54,480 nt of DNA from Citrobacter youngae. GTDB lineage: Bacteria > Pseudomonadota > Gammaproteobacteria > Enterobacterales > Enterobacteriaceae. Location: the NCBI RefSeq assembly GCF_003818115.1, contig NZ_RPOI01000022.1, positions 1-54,480 on the forward strand, given 5' to 3'. The notes beneath the pieces were generated by a model that made no database searches, was not told the origin of the DNA, and saw only the letters and a program-made list of their open reading frames with translations. Both the position numbers and the translations under genes were made by a program. Positions 32,048 to 40,116 of the stretch are shown in pieces. Each line of letters begins with the position of its first letter. Positions within the stretch are counted from its first letter, which is position 1.

Positions 32048-32083
32048 CGTAAAAAAACCGACTTCACGTCGGTTTTTTTACGC
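32048..32083. terminator. ccp terminator
   Basis: A symmetrical hairpin (AAAAAAACCGAC/GTCGGTTTTTTT) with a 5-nt loop is flanked by A and T runs and works in either direction. Confidence 0.92.
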
Positions 32084-32100
32084 TTCAGCCCGAGTTGGTG

Positions 32101-32133
32101 GCTCTGGCCGAAGTGAGATAGTTATCATCTAAC
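32101..32133. repeat. Agr-like repeat copy 1
   Basis: This 33-nt unit is repeated at 32299-32331 with two mismatches (AA for GG) and contains GATAGTTATC. In E. coli the dinQ locus carries two similar RNA genes, agrA and agrB; AgrB is the antitoxin of DinQ. Exact RNA ends and strand are not clear to me here. Confidence 0.6.
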
Positions 32134-32197
32134 GCTTCAATCCTATTACCTTAACGGTACTATTGCAAGAATGCGCTGGCAGTTACGATTAAAAGAA

Positions 32198-32213
32198 CTG
32201 TATACTTATCCAG
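32198..32213 (+). promoter_or_regulatory. LexA box of dinQ
   Basis: CTG-N10-CAG with an AT-rich centre and symmetric flanks (AACTG ... CAGTT) matches the SOS box. It overlaps a TATACT -10-like hexamer (32201-32206), so LexA would block dinQ transcription until DNA damage. Confidence 0.8.
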
Positions 32214-32298
32214 TTAGCTCTGTAACTTATCCCTTCCGGACGCGCGCTAAACGCTTTCTAAGTCCTGATCGGCGAAACGGGTGGTGCCGTTGGCCGAT

Positions 32299-32331
32299 GC
32301 TCTGGCCGGGGTGAGATAGTTATCATCTAAC
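32299..32331. repeat. Agr-like repeat copy 2
   Basis: This is the second copy of the 33-nt unit, located between the LexA box and dinQ and so inside the predicted dinQ leader. It is the better agrB candidate or its target. Confidence 0.6.
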
Positions 32332-32405
32332 AATGGAGCATGCCCCGTGACAGGCAATGGATGAGTAAGCGGGTGTATTCTCACTCCATCTGATGGAGAA
32401 AACGG

Positions 32406-32489
32406 GTGATTGATAAAGCAATCATCGTTCTGGGAGCGTTAATCGCGTTGCTGGAGCTGATCCGCTATCTGCTGCAACTTTTGAACTGA
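32406..32489 (+). CDS. dinQ: DinQ toxic membrane peptide
   Basis: This is a 27-residue single-span peptide (begins MIDKAIIVLGAL, ends LLQLLN) essentially identical to E. coli DinQ. DinQ is an SOS-induced type I toxin that enters the inner membrane, lowers membrane potential and affects nucleoid compaction. The start is GTG, preceded by GATGGAG. The 3' end forms a CCGCTATC/GATAGCGG hairpin overlapping the stop. It is convergent with gor, as in E. coli. Confidence 0.9.
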   Translation: MIDKAIIVLGALIALLELIRYLLQLLN

Positions 32490-32505
32490 TAGCGGAAACG
32501 TAACT

Positions 32506-32536
32506 AAGGGCAAAGAGCTAACCCCTCTTTGCCCTT
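32506..32536. terminator. Bidirectional terminator of dinQ and gor
   Basis: A 12-bp perfect stem AAGGGCAAAGAG/CTCTTTGCCCTT lies between the convergent dinQ and gor stops. T runs are short on both sides. Confidence 0.75.
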
Positions 32537-32555
32537 TAACACTCATGAAGTGCAA

Positions 32556-33908
32556 TTAACGCATGGTAACGAATTCTTCTGCCGCCGTCGGGTGAATCGC
32601 GACGGTGTTATCGAAGTCTTTCTTGGTTGCGCCCATTTTCAGTGCGACCGCGAAGCCTTGCAGCATTTCATCCATTCCAAAACCAATACCGTGAATACCG
32701 ACAATCTTCTCTTCCGGACCGACGCAAACCAGCTTCATGCGGCACGGCTGACGATGTGAAGTGACAGCGGTATACATCGCGGTAAATGATGATTTATACA
32801 CTTTCACCTGGTCATCGCCGTGCTGTTCACGAGCCTGCTGCTCGGTCAGGCCCACGGTGCCAATTGGCGGATGGCTGAAGACCACGGTCGGGATGTTGCT
32901 GTAGTCCAGATGTTCGTCCGGTTTGTTGTTAAACAGACGCTCGGACAGGCGACGGCCCGCGGCAACGGCAACCGGCGTCAGCTCAACGGCGCCGGTATTA
33001 TCGCCGACGGCATAAATACCCGGCACGCTGGTGTTCTGATATTTATCAACGACGATGTAGCCTTTTTCGTTGGTTTTTACGCCAGTAACTGCCAGGTTGA
33101 AGTTATCGGTGGCTGGTTCACGACCAATTGCCCAAATCAGGCAATCTACCGTTTCGCTACGACCATCTTCCAGTTGCAGGGTCAGGCTGCCGTCAGCGTT
33201 TTTAACGACCGCTTTCGGAATCGCGTGAGTATGCAGAGTCGGGCCTTCGGCGTTCATCACCTCGACCAGCGTGTCGACGATCATCGGGTCGAAGCTGCGC
33301 AGCGGTGCGTGTTTACGCACGAACAGATGCGTTTGGGCACCCAGGCCGTTAATCACGCCTGCCAGCTCAACGGCGATGTAACCTGCGCCGACGACCGCAA
33401 CGCGCTTCGGCAGCGCGGGCAGCTCAAAGAAACCGTCGGAGTCGATGCCGTATTCCACACCCGGAATATTCGGATGGCTCGGGCGACCGCCGGTAGCAAT
33501 CAAAATATGATCGGCAGTAATGGTTTCACCGTTCACTTCAATGGTTTTAGCGTCCACGAAGCGGGCAAAACCTTTAATGACATCGACGTTATTTTTACCC
33601 AGCACGTTGTCGTACGAGGTATGAATGCGATCGATATAGGCGGTACGGCTGGCGATCAGTTTATCCCAGTCGAACTTATTGATGGTGGTGTCGAAACCGT
33701 AATCCGGGCCGTACATATGGATCGCTTCGCGGATTTGTGCGGCATGCCACATCACTTTCTTCGGTACGCAGCCAACGTTAACGCAGGTGCCGCCCAGCTC
33801 TTTGGCTTCAATCAGCGCGCATTTCTGGCCGTACATTGCCGCACGGTTAATGGAGGCAATACCGCCGCTGCCGCCGCCAATAGCGATGTAATCATAGTGC
33901 TTGGTCAT
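32556..33908 (-). CDS. gor: Glutathione reductase
   Basis: This NADPH-dependent flavoenzyme keeps cytosolic glutathione reduced. It has 450 residues as in E. coli. The FAD fingerprint is GGGSGG near the N-terminus, the redox-active disulfide [13 protein letters not shown] is at about 39-51, the NADPH fold is [11 protein letters not shown] and the C-terminal His-Glu pair of the partner active site is HPTAAEE. It has its own transcript, with a REP-like sequence upstream. Confidence 0.97.
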   Translation of the reverse strand: MTKHYDYIAIGGGSGGIASINRAAMYGQKCALIEAKELGGTCVNVGCVPKKVMWHAAQIREAIHMYGPDYGFDTTINKFDWDKLIASRTAYIDRIHTSYDNVLGKNNVDVIKGFARFVDAKTIEVNGETITADHILIATGGRPSHPNIPGVEYGIDSDGFFELPALPKRVAVVGAGYIAVELAGVINGLGAQTHLFVRKHAPLRSFDPMIVDTLVEVMNAEGPTLHTHAIPKAVVKNADGSLTLQLEDGRSETVDCLIWAIGREPATDNFNLAVTGVKTNEKGYIVVDKYQNTSVPGIYAVGDNTGAVELTPVAVAAGRRLSERLFNNKPDEHLDYSNIPTVVFSHPPIGTVGLTEQQAREQHGDDQVKVYKSSFTAMYTAVTSHRQPCRMKLVCVGPEEKIVGIHGIGFGMDEMLQGFAVALKMGATKKDFDNTVAIHPTAAEEFVTMR

Positions 33909-33927
33909 GACCGCTCCTTCATGTTCA

Positions 33928-33959
33928 TTGTAGGGCGGAGAAGCGTTACGCCATCCGCC
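33928..33959. repeat. REP-like element upstream of gor
   Basis: This imperfect REP palindrome (GTAGGGCGGAGAAGCG ... CGCCATCCGCC) lies in the gap before gor. Confidence 0.65.
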
Positions 33960-34012
33960 AAAATATTCGCGATTGTATACCTGATATTAAAAGGTTCCAC
34001 CGATGGCTGCGA

Positions 34013-34855
34013 TTACTCCGGCACGATCCAGCTTACCGAGGTATGACCGGTTCCTGCCGGAACCAGTTTGCTGTGCAACCACGGCAGAACGTTGTTCATC
34101 TGCTGCTCCAGCTTCCACGGCGGGTTAATCACAATCATGCCAGACGCTGTCATACCGCGCTGATCGCTGTCCGGGCGCACCGCCAGTTCAATTTGCAGAA
34201 TTTTGCGGATGCCGGTGTCTTCGAGATCGTGGATCATGCGCTTGATTTGTTGGCGCAGAACCACCGGATACCACAGCGCATAGGTGCCGGTCGCGAAACG
34301 CTTGTAGCCTTCGTTAATACCGGTGACCACCGCCTGATAGTCGCTTTTGATTTCGTAGGGTGGATCGATAAGGATCAGCCCACGACGTGAAACCGGTGGC
34401 AATTTTGCTTTCAGTTGCTGATAACCATCGGCTTTGGCCACGCGCGCGCGCTCATCTTTCTGGAATTCGCCGCGCAGCAGAGGAAAGTCGCTCGGGTGCA
34501 GTTCAGTTAACTGCAGGCTGTCCTGCTCACGCAACAACTGGCGGGCAATCAGCGGAGAGCCCGGGTAGTAGCGCAACTGACCGCTGCGGTTGAAGTGCTG
34601 CACCACGCCAATGTAGGGTTCCAGTTCGGCTGGCAAATCGTCCTGCTGCCAGATACGGGCGATCCCTTCCAGATATTCACCGGTACGTTCGGCATGCTCA
34701 CTGCTCAGCTGATAACGGCCAGCGCCAGCATGGGTATCCAGATAGAGAAACGGTTTTTCTTTCTCTTTGAGCGACTCGATGATCAGGCTCTGGACGGTGT
34801 GTTTCAGGACGTCGGCGTGGTTGCCTGCGTGATAACTGTGGCGATAACTGAGCAT
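34013..34855 (-). CDS. rlmJ: 23S rRNA (adenine-2030-N6)-methyltransferase RlmJ
   Basis: RlmJ methylates A2030 of 23S rRNA. I choose ATG 34855 (MLSYRHSYHAGNHADVLKH), giving the E. coli length of 280; a longer frame starts at 34891 but the extra residues are not conserved. The amino-methyltransferase catalytic motif DPPYE is at about 164-168 and the SAM-binding region is LYLDTHAGAGRY. It is monocistronic and divergent from prlC. Confidence 0.95.
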   Translation of the reverse strand: MLSYRHSYHAGNHADVLKHTVQSLIIESLKEKEKPFLYLDTHAGAGRYQLSSEHAERTGEYLEGIARIWQQDDLPAELEPYIGVVQHFNRSGQLRYYPGSPLIARQLLREQDSLQLTELHPSDFPLLRGEFQKDERARVAKADGYQQLKAKLPPVSRRGLILIDPPYEIKSDYQAVVTGINEGYKRFATGTYALWYPVVLRQQIKRMIHDLEDTGIRKILQIELAVRPDSDQRGMTASGMIVINPPWKLEQQMNNVLPWLHSKLVPAGTGHTSVSWIVPE

Positions 34856-34918
34856 GGGTAATGAAATTCCGCTGAAATGACGATTTGCCACAGTTTACAG
34901 CAGATCGGCACAGATTAC

Positions 34919-34951
34919 CCGTAGGCCCGGTAAGCGCAGCACCACCGGGCG
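34919..34951. repeat. REP element between rlmJ and prlC
   Basis: A REP palindrome variant (GTAGGCCCGGTAAGCG ... CACCGGGC) lies upstream of the prlC promoter. Confidence 0.75.
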
Positions 34952-34970
34952 TCTTTCCGTCACGGTTAGC

Positions 34971-34999
34971 ATTGAAATCCTCTACACTTAACCCCATTG
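34971..34999 (+). promoter_or_regulatory. Heat-shock (sigma-32) promoter of prlC
   Basis: TTGAAA (34972-34977), a 14-nt spacer and CCCCATTG (34992-34999) match the RpoH consensus CTTGAAA-N13-17-CCCCATNT. E. coli prlC-rsmJ is a heat-shock unit. Confidence 0.85.
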
Positions 35000-35063
35000 T
35001 ACAAATTAATATGCACAGCGCCGGATACGCGCTTCATTCACTCTTTTCAACAGGACCGCGCTA

Positions 35064-37106
35064 ATGACCAATCCATTGCTGACTCCCTTCGAACTGCCGC
35101 CGTTTTCTAAAATTCAGCCTGAGCACGTTGTGCTTGCCGTCACTAAGGCGCTGAACGATTGCCGCGAAAACGTTGAACGCGTGGTTGCGCAGGGCGCGCC
35201 GTACACCTGGGAAAATCTCTGCCAGCCTCTGGCGGAAGTTGACGACGTACTGGGGCGTATTTTCTCTCCGGTCAGCCATCTGAACTCGGTGAAAAACAGC
35301 CCGGAACTGCGCGAAGCCTACGAACAAACGCTGCCGCTGCTGTCTGAATACAGCACCTGGGTTGGACAACATGAAGGCCTGTACAAAGCGTACCGCGACC
35401 TGCGTGATGGCGATCATTACGCCACCCTGAACACCGCACAGAAAAAAGCGGTCGATAACGCGCTGCGCGATTTTGAGCTTTCTGGTATTGGTCTGCCGAA
35501 GGAAAAACAGCAGCGCTATGGTGAAATCGCCACGCGTCTGTCTGAGCTCGGCAACTTGTACAGCAATAACGTCCTTGATGCCACGATGGGCTGGACGAAG
35601 TTAGTCACCGATGAAGCCGAGCTGGCTGGTATGCCGGAAAGCGCGCTGGCTGCGGCGAAGGCTCAGGCGCAAGCCAAAGAGCAGGAAGGCTATCTGTTAA
35701 CGCTGGATATCCCAAGCTACCTGCCGGTGATGACCTACTGTGACAACCAGGGGCTGCGTGAAGAGATGTATCGCGCTTACTCCACGCGCGCGTCTGACCA
35801 GGGGCCGAACGCTGGCAAATGGGACAACAGCCCGATAATGGAAGAGATCCTCGCGCTGCGCCACGAACTGGCACAGCTGCTGGGCTTTGAAAGCTACGCC
35901 TTTAAATCTCTGGCTACCAAAATGGCGGAGAACCCGCAGCAGGTCCTCGACTTCCTGACCGATCTGGCGAAACGTGCCCGTCCGCAGGGGGAGAAAGAGC
36001 TGGCTCAGTTGCGCGCCTTCGCGAAAGCGGAATTTGGTGTTGATGAGCTGCAGCCGTGGGATATCGCTTACTACAGCGAGAAACAAAAACAGCACCTCTA
36101 CAGCATCAGCGACGAGCAGCTGCGCCCATATTTCCCGGAAAACAAAGCGGTTAACGGCCTGTTTGAAGTGGTTAAACGTATTTATGGCATCACTGCCAAA
36201 GAGCGCACCGATGTTGACGTCTGGCACCCGGAAGTTCGTTTCTTCGAGCTGTACGACGAAAACAACGAGCTGCGCGGCAGCTTCTACCTCGACCTGTATG
36301 CCCGTGAACATAAACGCGGCGGGGCGTGGATGGACGACTGCGTCGGCCAGATGCGTAAAAGTGACGGCTCGTTGCAAAAACCGGTCGCCTACCTGACCTG
36401 TAACTTTAACCGTCCGGTGAACGGCAAACCCGCGCTGTTTACCCACGATGAAGTGATTACCCTGTTCCACGAGTTCGGCCACGGTCTGCACCATATGCTG
36501 ACCCGTATCGAAACCGCGGGCGTTTCCGGTATTAACGGTGTGCCATGGGATGCGGTCGAACTGCCGAGCCAGTTTATGGAAAACTGGTGTTGGGAGCCGG
36601 AAGCGTTGGCGTTTATCTCTGGTCACTTTGAGACTGGTGAACCGCTGCCGAAGGAACTGCTGGATAAAATGCTGGCGGCGAAAAACTACCAGGCGGCGCT
36701 GTTTATTCTGCGTCAACTGGAGTTCGGTCTGTTTGACTTCCGTCTGCACGCAGAGTTTAACCCGCAGCAAGGGGCGAAAATCCTCGACACGCTGGCGGAA
36801 ATCAAGAAACAGGTCGCCGTGGTGCCGGGCCCAGCGTGGGGCCGCTTCCCGCATGCCTTCAGCCATATTTTTGCAGGGGGCTACGCGGCGGGTTACTACA
36901 GCTATCTGTGGGCCGACGTGCTGGCGGCAGATGCCTTCTCTCGCTTTGAAGATGAAGGGATTTTCAACCGCGAAACCGGACAATCGTTCCTCGATAACAT
37001 CCTTACCCGTGGGGGTTCTGAGGAGCCTATGGCGCTGTTCAAACGCTTCCGTGGTCGTGAACCACAGCTTGATGCGATGCTTGAGCATTACGGGATTAAA
37101 GGCTGA
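35064..37106 (+). CDS. prlC: Oligopeptidase A (PrlC)
   Basis: This cytoplasmic M3 zinc metallopeptidase degrades cleaved signal peptides and other oligopeptides. It has 680 residues as in E. coli. The zinc motif HEFGH is at about 470-474, in TLFHEFGHGLHHM, with a downstream Glu ligand region (ELPSQFMENW). ATG follows CAGGACC. It is heat-shock controlled and followed by rsmJ after an ERIC element. Confidence 0.96.
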   Translation: MTNPLLTPFELPPFSKIQPEHVVLAVTKALNDCRENVERVVAQGAPYTWENLCQPLAEVDDVLGRIFSPVSHLNSVKNSPELREAYEQTLPLLSEYSTWVGQHEGLYKAYRDLRDGDHYATLNTAQKKAVDNALRDFELSGIGLPKEKQQRYGEIATRLSELGNLYSNNVLDATMGWTKLVTDEAELAGMPESALAAAKAQAQAKEQEGYLLTLDIPSYLPVMTYCDNQGLREEMYRAYSTRASDQGPNAGKWDNSPIMEEILALRHELAQLLGFESYAFKSLATKMAENPQQVLDFLTDLAKRARPQGEKELAQLRAFAKAEFGVDELQPWDIAYYSEKQKQHLYSISDEQLRPYFPENKAVNGLFEVVKRIYGITAKERTDVDVWHPEVRFFELYDENNELRGSFYLDLYAREHKRGGAWMDDCVGQMRKSDGSLQKPVAYLTCNFNRPVNGKPALFTHDEVITLFHEFGHGLHHMLTRIETAGVSGINGVPWDAVELPSQFMENWCWEPEALAFISGHFETGEPLPKELLDKMLAAKNYQAALFILRQLEFGLFDFRLHAEFNPQQGAKILDTLAEIKKQVAVVPGPAWGRFPHAFSHIFAGGYAAGYYSYLWADVLAADAFSRFEDEGIFNRETGQSFLDNILTRGGSEEPMALFKRFRGREPQLDAMLEHYGIKG

Positions 37107-37109
37107 TTT

Positions 37110-37235
37110 ACCCGTCATACTTCAAGCTGCCTCTTCGGCAACTGCGCTCACTCACCCTGGTCACGTACTATTTGTACGTTCCCAGGGATTCCTTCACTTG
37201 TTGTCTTGATGCAACTCGAATTATTTAGGGTAAAG
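37110..37235. repeat. ERIC (IRU) element
   Basis: An element of about 126 bp fills the prlC-rsmJ gap. It has palindromic ends (CCCGTCATACTTCAAG ... CTCGAATTATTTAGGG) and the ERIC core (CGCTCACTCACC ... TACGTTCCCAGGGATTC) that ERIC-PCR primers target. Confidence 0.88.
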
Positions 37236-37240
37236 CGGAA

Positions 37241-37990
37241 TTGAAAATCTGCTTAATTGATGAAACAGGCGCCGGAGACGGCGCCTTATCTGTTCTGGCC
37301 GCCCGCTGGGGGCTGGAACACGATGAAGATAACCTGATGGCGCTGGTAATGACGCCGGAACACCTGGAGCTGCGCAAGCGTGATGAGCCGAAACTCGGCG
37401 GCATTTTCGTTGATTTTGTCGGCGGTGCGATGGCCCATCGGCGCAAATTTGGCGGTGGCCGCGGTGAAGCGGTGGCGAAGGCGGTCGGTATTAAAGGCGA
37501 TTACCTGCCGGATGTGGTTGATGCCACTGCCGGGCTGGGGCGCGATGCGTTTGTGCTGGCCTCGGTGGGCTGTCGCGTGCGGATGCTGGAACGTAACCCG
37601 GTGGTTGCGGCGCTGCTCGACGATGGCCTGACGCGCGGCTACGCCGACCCGGATATTGGCCCGTGGTTGCAGGAGCGGTTACAGCTGATTCATGCCTCCA
37701 GCCTGACGGCGTTAACCGATATCACCCCGCGTCCGCAGGTGGTGTATCTTGACCCGATGTTCCCGCATAAGCAGAAAAGCGCGCTGGTGAAAAAAGAGAT
37801 GCGCGTGTTTCAGTCGCTGGTGGGACCGGATCTTGACGCCGATGGTTTGTTGGCGCCAGCACGTCAGCTGGCGACTAAACGTGTCGTGGTGAAGCGCCCG
37901 GATTACGCGCCGCCGCTCGCTGATGTGGCGACACCCAATGCGGTAGTCACGAAAGGGCATCGGTTTGATATTTATGCGGGAACGGCATAG
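37241..37990 (+). CDS. rsmJ: 16S rRNA (guanine-1516-N2)-methyltransferase RsmJ
   Basis: RsmJ methylates G1516 in 16S rRNA. It has 249 residues beginning (M)KICLIDETG with a TTG start; E. coli uses GTG at the same place. The SAM motif [15 protein letters not shown] is near 89-103 and the catalytic motif DPMFP near 170. It follows prlC in the same direction and is presumably co-transcribed through the ERIC element. Confidence 0.94.
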   Translation: MKICLIDETGAGDGALSVLAARWGLEHDEDNLMALVMTPEHLELRKRDEPKLGGIFVDFVGGAMAHRRKFGGGRGEAVAKAVGIKGDYLPDVVDATAGLGRDAFVLASVGCRVRMLERNPVVAALLDDGLTRGYADPDIGPWLQERLQLIHASSLTALTDITPRPQVVYLDPMFPHKQKSALVKKEMRVFQSLVGPDLDADGLLAPARQLATKRVVVKRPDYAPPLADVATPNAVVTKGHRFDIYAGTA

Positions 37991-38008
37991 GCCAGATGGT
38001 GAGCTATA

Positions 38009-38089
38009 GTGCCCGATGGCGCTGTGCTTATCGGGCCTACAGTTCGGTGCCGTTAGTAGGCCGGATAAGTCGTTAGCCGCATCCGGCAT
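38009..38089. repeat. REP pair between rsmJ and the FAD oxidoreductase
   Basis: Two opposed REP sequences (38009-38041 and 38056-38088) fill the gap between the convergent genes. Confidence 0.82.
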
Positions 38090-38095
38090 TACGGC

Positions 38096-39295
38096 TTAAA
38101 CAAACGGTGCCAGCGGATCGGCAACCTCAAACGCTACCGCACGGTCCGCCTTCGGCGGGTAAATCAGCTCGCTAACAATCGATACCTTCAGCTTTTTCGC
38201 TTCTGCGCGCGTCAGTTTCACCTGCTGATCCCATCCTTCGCTATACACCGCACCCCAGGCACCAAGATCCAGGCAGGTGACGTAGTTTTCCTGACGATAT
38301 GGCAGTGGTGTTATGTTTAACAGGTCTGCCGCGGCGTTGTTCCCGGCGAACTTGCCCAACAAAATCGCGTGCTGACAGGTCATCAGCGCATGGTTGCCTT
38401 TATCGTCGGTGGCGGCGTAGGCTACATCGCCAGTGGCGTAGATATCATTGTGACCCACCACCTGCAGATTGGCATTAACATGCAGACGGCCCTGGCGATC
38501 GCGCGGGGCGTTAATCTGTGCTGTCAGGCTATTAGCCTGAACGCCGACGGTCCAGATAACTGTCTGGGAAGAAATCACCTGTCCATCTTTCAGCGTGACG
38601 CCAGAAGCATCCACACACTCTACTTCCGCATTGACCAGCCACTCGACGCCCAGTTCAGCAGAGGCTTCGATAATCACGTCGCGTAATTCCTGGCTCCAGC
38701 GTCCGCCTGGCTGAGCGCCGCGTTCAACTACGACAATTCTGGTCTTAGCATCTTCACCCAGAATTTCACGCAGACGGCCCGGAAGCTCCAGCGCCATCTC
38801 AATCCCGGTGAAGCCTCCGCCGCACACCACCACGGTGTTACGCGCGTCGCTCTCAGGCAGGCCGGCCAGATCTTTCAGATGCTGCTCCAGTACCGTCGCG
38901 CTTTCCAATTGGTCAAGGTCAAACGCGTGCTCGGCGGCACCGGCAACGATATCGCGGTTTACGTGACTTCCGCTGGCGAGCACCAGGCGGTCGTAGCGGC
39001 GCAGATGAATGTCACCGTTGGCATCTTTCCAGCTCACCTCTTTAGAGTCCGGGAGGATCTGCTCGACGTGACCTTGCTGGAAGTTGACGCCAGTAACGTC
39101 AAACAGCGGTTGCAACGGTGCGACCAGCGTATGAACGGCGCTTTCATAAAAACGTGGGCGGACACGCAGCTCTGGCTGTGGCGCAATCACCGTAATATCA
39201 ATGGTCTGCTGGTGTTTGTCCGCCAGTCGCGCGGCGCTTAGTGCTGCCCACATACCGGCAAAGCCGGCGCCCACGATCAGAATTTGTTTATGCAT
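38096..39295 (-). CDS. NAD(P)/FAD-dependent oxidoreductase, NDH-2-like
   Basis: This is a 399-residue flavoprotein of the type II NADH dehydrogenase-like family. The FAD motif GAGFAGMWAA is at 8-17, the NAD(P) motif CGGGFTGIEMALE at about 163-175 and the second FAD contact ATGDVAY at about 293. NDH-2 enzymes usually carry a C-terminal amphipathic membrane helix; here the end (EVADPLAPFV) is short, so it may be soluble. It is divergent from an Rrf2 regulator with a cysteine triad, suggesting redox or nitrosative control. It is not part of the E. coli K-12 yhi region as I recall. The electron acceptor is unknown. Confidence 0.85.
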   Translation of the reverse strand: MHKQILIVGAGFAGMWAALSAARLADKHQQTIDITVIAPQPELRVRPRFYESAVHTLVAPLQPLFDVTGVNFQQGHVEQILPDSKEVSWKDANGDIHLRRYDRLVLASGSHVNRDIVAGAAEHAFDLDQLESATVLEQHLKDLAGLPESDARNTVVVCGGGFTGIEMALELPGRLREILGEDAKTRIVVVERGAQPGGRWSQELRDVIIEASAELGVEWLVNAEVECVDASGVTLKDGQVISSQTVIWTVGVQANSLTAQINAPRDRQGRLHVNANLQVVGHNDIYATGDVAYAATDDKGNHALMTCQHAILLGKFAGNNAAADLLNITPLPYRQENYVTCLDLGAWGAVYSEGWDQQVKLTRAEAKKLKVSIVSELIYPPKADRAVAFEVADPLAPFV

Positions 39296-39403
39296 TGGTT
39301 TTTTCTCACTGGTGACTACGAATCATTTACTCGGATTTTATTTGTCGTAGTTAAGGATTGCAATGCGATCCTGAACCTTTTTTCAGTATTACGCCAGGAT
39401 GTT

Positions 39404-39424
39404 TTATTATCTGTTTGATAAATA
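39404..39424. promoter_or_regulatory. Candidate Rrf2 operator
   Basis: An imperfect inverted repeat TTATTATC-N5-GATAAATA lies in the divergent 231-nt gap. Rrf2 regulators bind AT-rich dyads of similar form. Assignment is inference. Confidence 0.35.
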
Positions 39425-39526
39425 TCTATTTATGTTTTTATGTTCATGCGGGGTTGCTCTGTTATCTGGAATGCCTTAGATGAAAAAGCTACAATAAACT
39501 CAGATTCATTTTGGCTGAGATAAAAA

Positions 39527-40030
39527 ATGGCATTTTACAGTTCCGGGGTTGAGTACGGCATCCATAGCCTGATGTGTATGGTCGATAGCAAAGGCGACGC
39601 GCGGGATATGAGCGTGCGGGAAATTGCCGAACTACAAAGCGTGCCGTATGACTATCTGGCAAAAATCTTCACCCGTCTGTCGAAAGCTGGTCTGGTGCGC
39701 AGTATCGAGGGTAAGGGCGGCGGGTTCCAGTTGGCCAAACCCGCGGAAGACATCACCGTGCTGGATGTGGTCAATGCCATAGATGGCGATAAGCGTATTT
39801 TTGAATGTCGTGAAATTCGCCAGCGTTTAGCCGTTTTTGAGGAGCATCCGCCCCAGTGGGCTTGTGAAGGTATTTGCGGTGTGCGCTCGGTCATGGACAT
39901 GGCGCAGCAGCGCATGGAAGAAGCGCTTGGCCAGCATACGATTCTGGACTTGGCGCGCAAAATGTATCGCAAAGCGCCAGATACCTTCGTGGTGGAAGTA
40001 CAGGAGTGGATTGATGCTCGCAAAGGATAG
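39527..40030 (+). CDS. Rrf2-family transcription regulator with Fe-S cysteines
   Basis: This is a 167-residue winged-helix regulator. The DNA-binding part shows the Rrf2 pattern YGIHSLMCM and SVREIAELQSVPYDYLAKIFTRLSKAGLVRSIEGKGGGF. Three cysteines (94, 113, 117) in the loop where IscR and NsrR bind their cluster suggest an Fe-S sensor, though the C-x18-C-x3-C spacing differs from IscR and NsrR. It probably controls the divergent FAD oxidoreductase and itself. Confidence 0.86.
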   Translation: MAFYSSGVEYGIHSLMCMVDSKGDARDMSVREIAELQSVPYDYLAKIFTRLSKAGLVRSIEGKGGGFQLAKPAEDITVLDVVNAIDGDKRIFECREIRQRLAVFEEHPPQWACEGICGVRSVMDMAQQRMEEALGQHTILDLARKMYRKAPDTFVVEVQEWIDARKG

Positions 40031-40039
40031 CGAGTTAAA

Positions 40040-40112
40040 ATGCCCGATAGCGCAAGGCGATCGGGCATATTGAATGTAGGCCGGATAAGGTAATAGCCGC
40101 CATCCGGCACTG
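40040..40112. repeat. REP elements after the Rrf2 gene
   Basis: A perfect hairpin ATGCCCGAT/ATCGGGCAT (40040-40069) is followed by a REP sequence (40075-40110, GTAGGCCGGATAAGG ... CCATCCGGCA). The first also has the shape of a terminator without a T run. Confidence 0.75.
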
Positions 40113-40116
40113 AAGG

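Noticed and set aside
32820-34046. 408-codon plus-strand open frame opposite gor
   Set aside because: It is a shadow of gor; composition is Gln/His/Arg rich as expected from the complementary frame.
35697-37118. 473-codon minus-strand open frame opposite prlC
   Set aside because: It is a shadow of prlC, with the same reasoning as for dppA.
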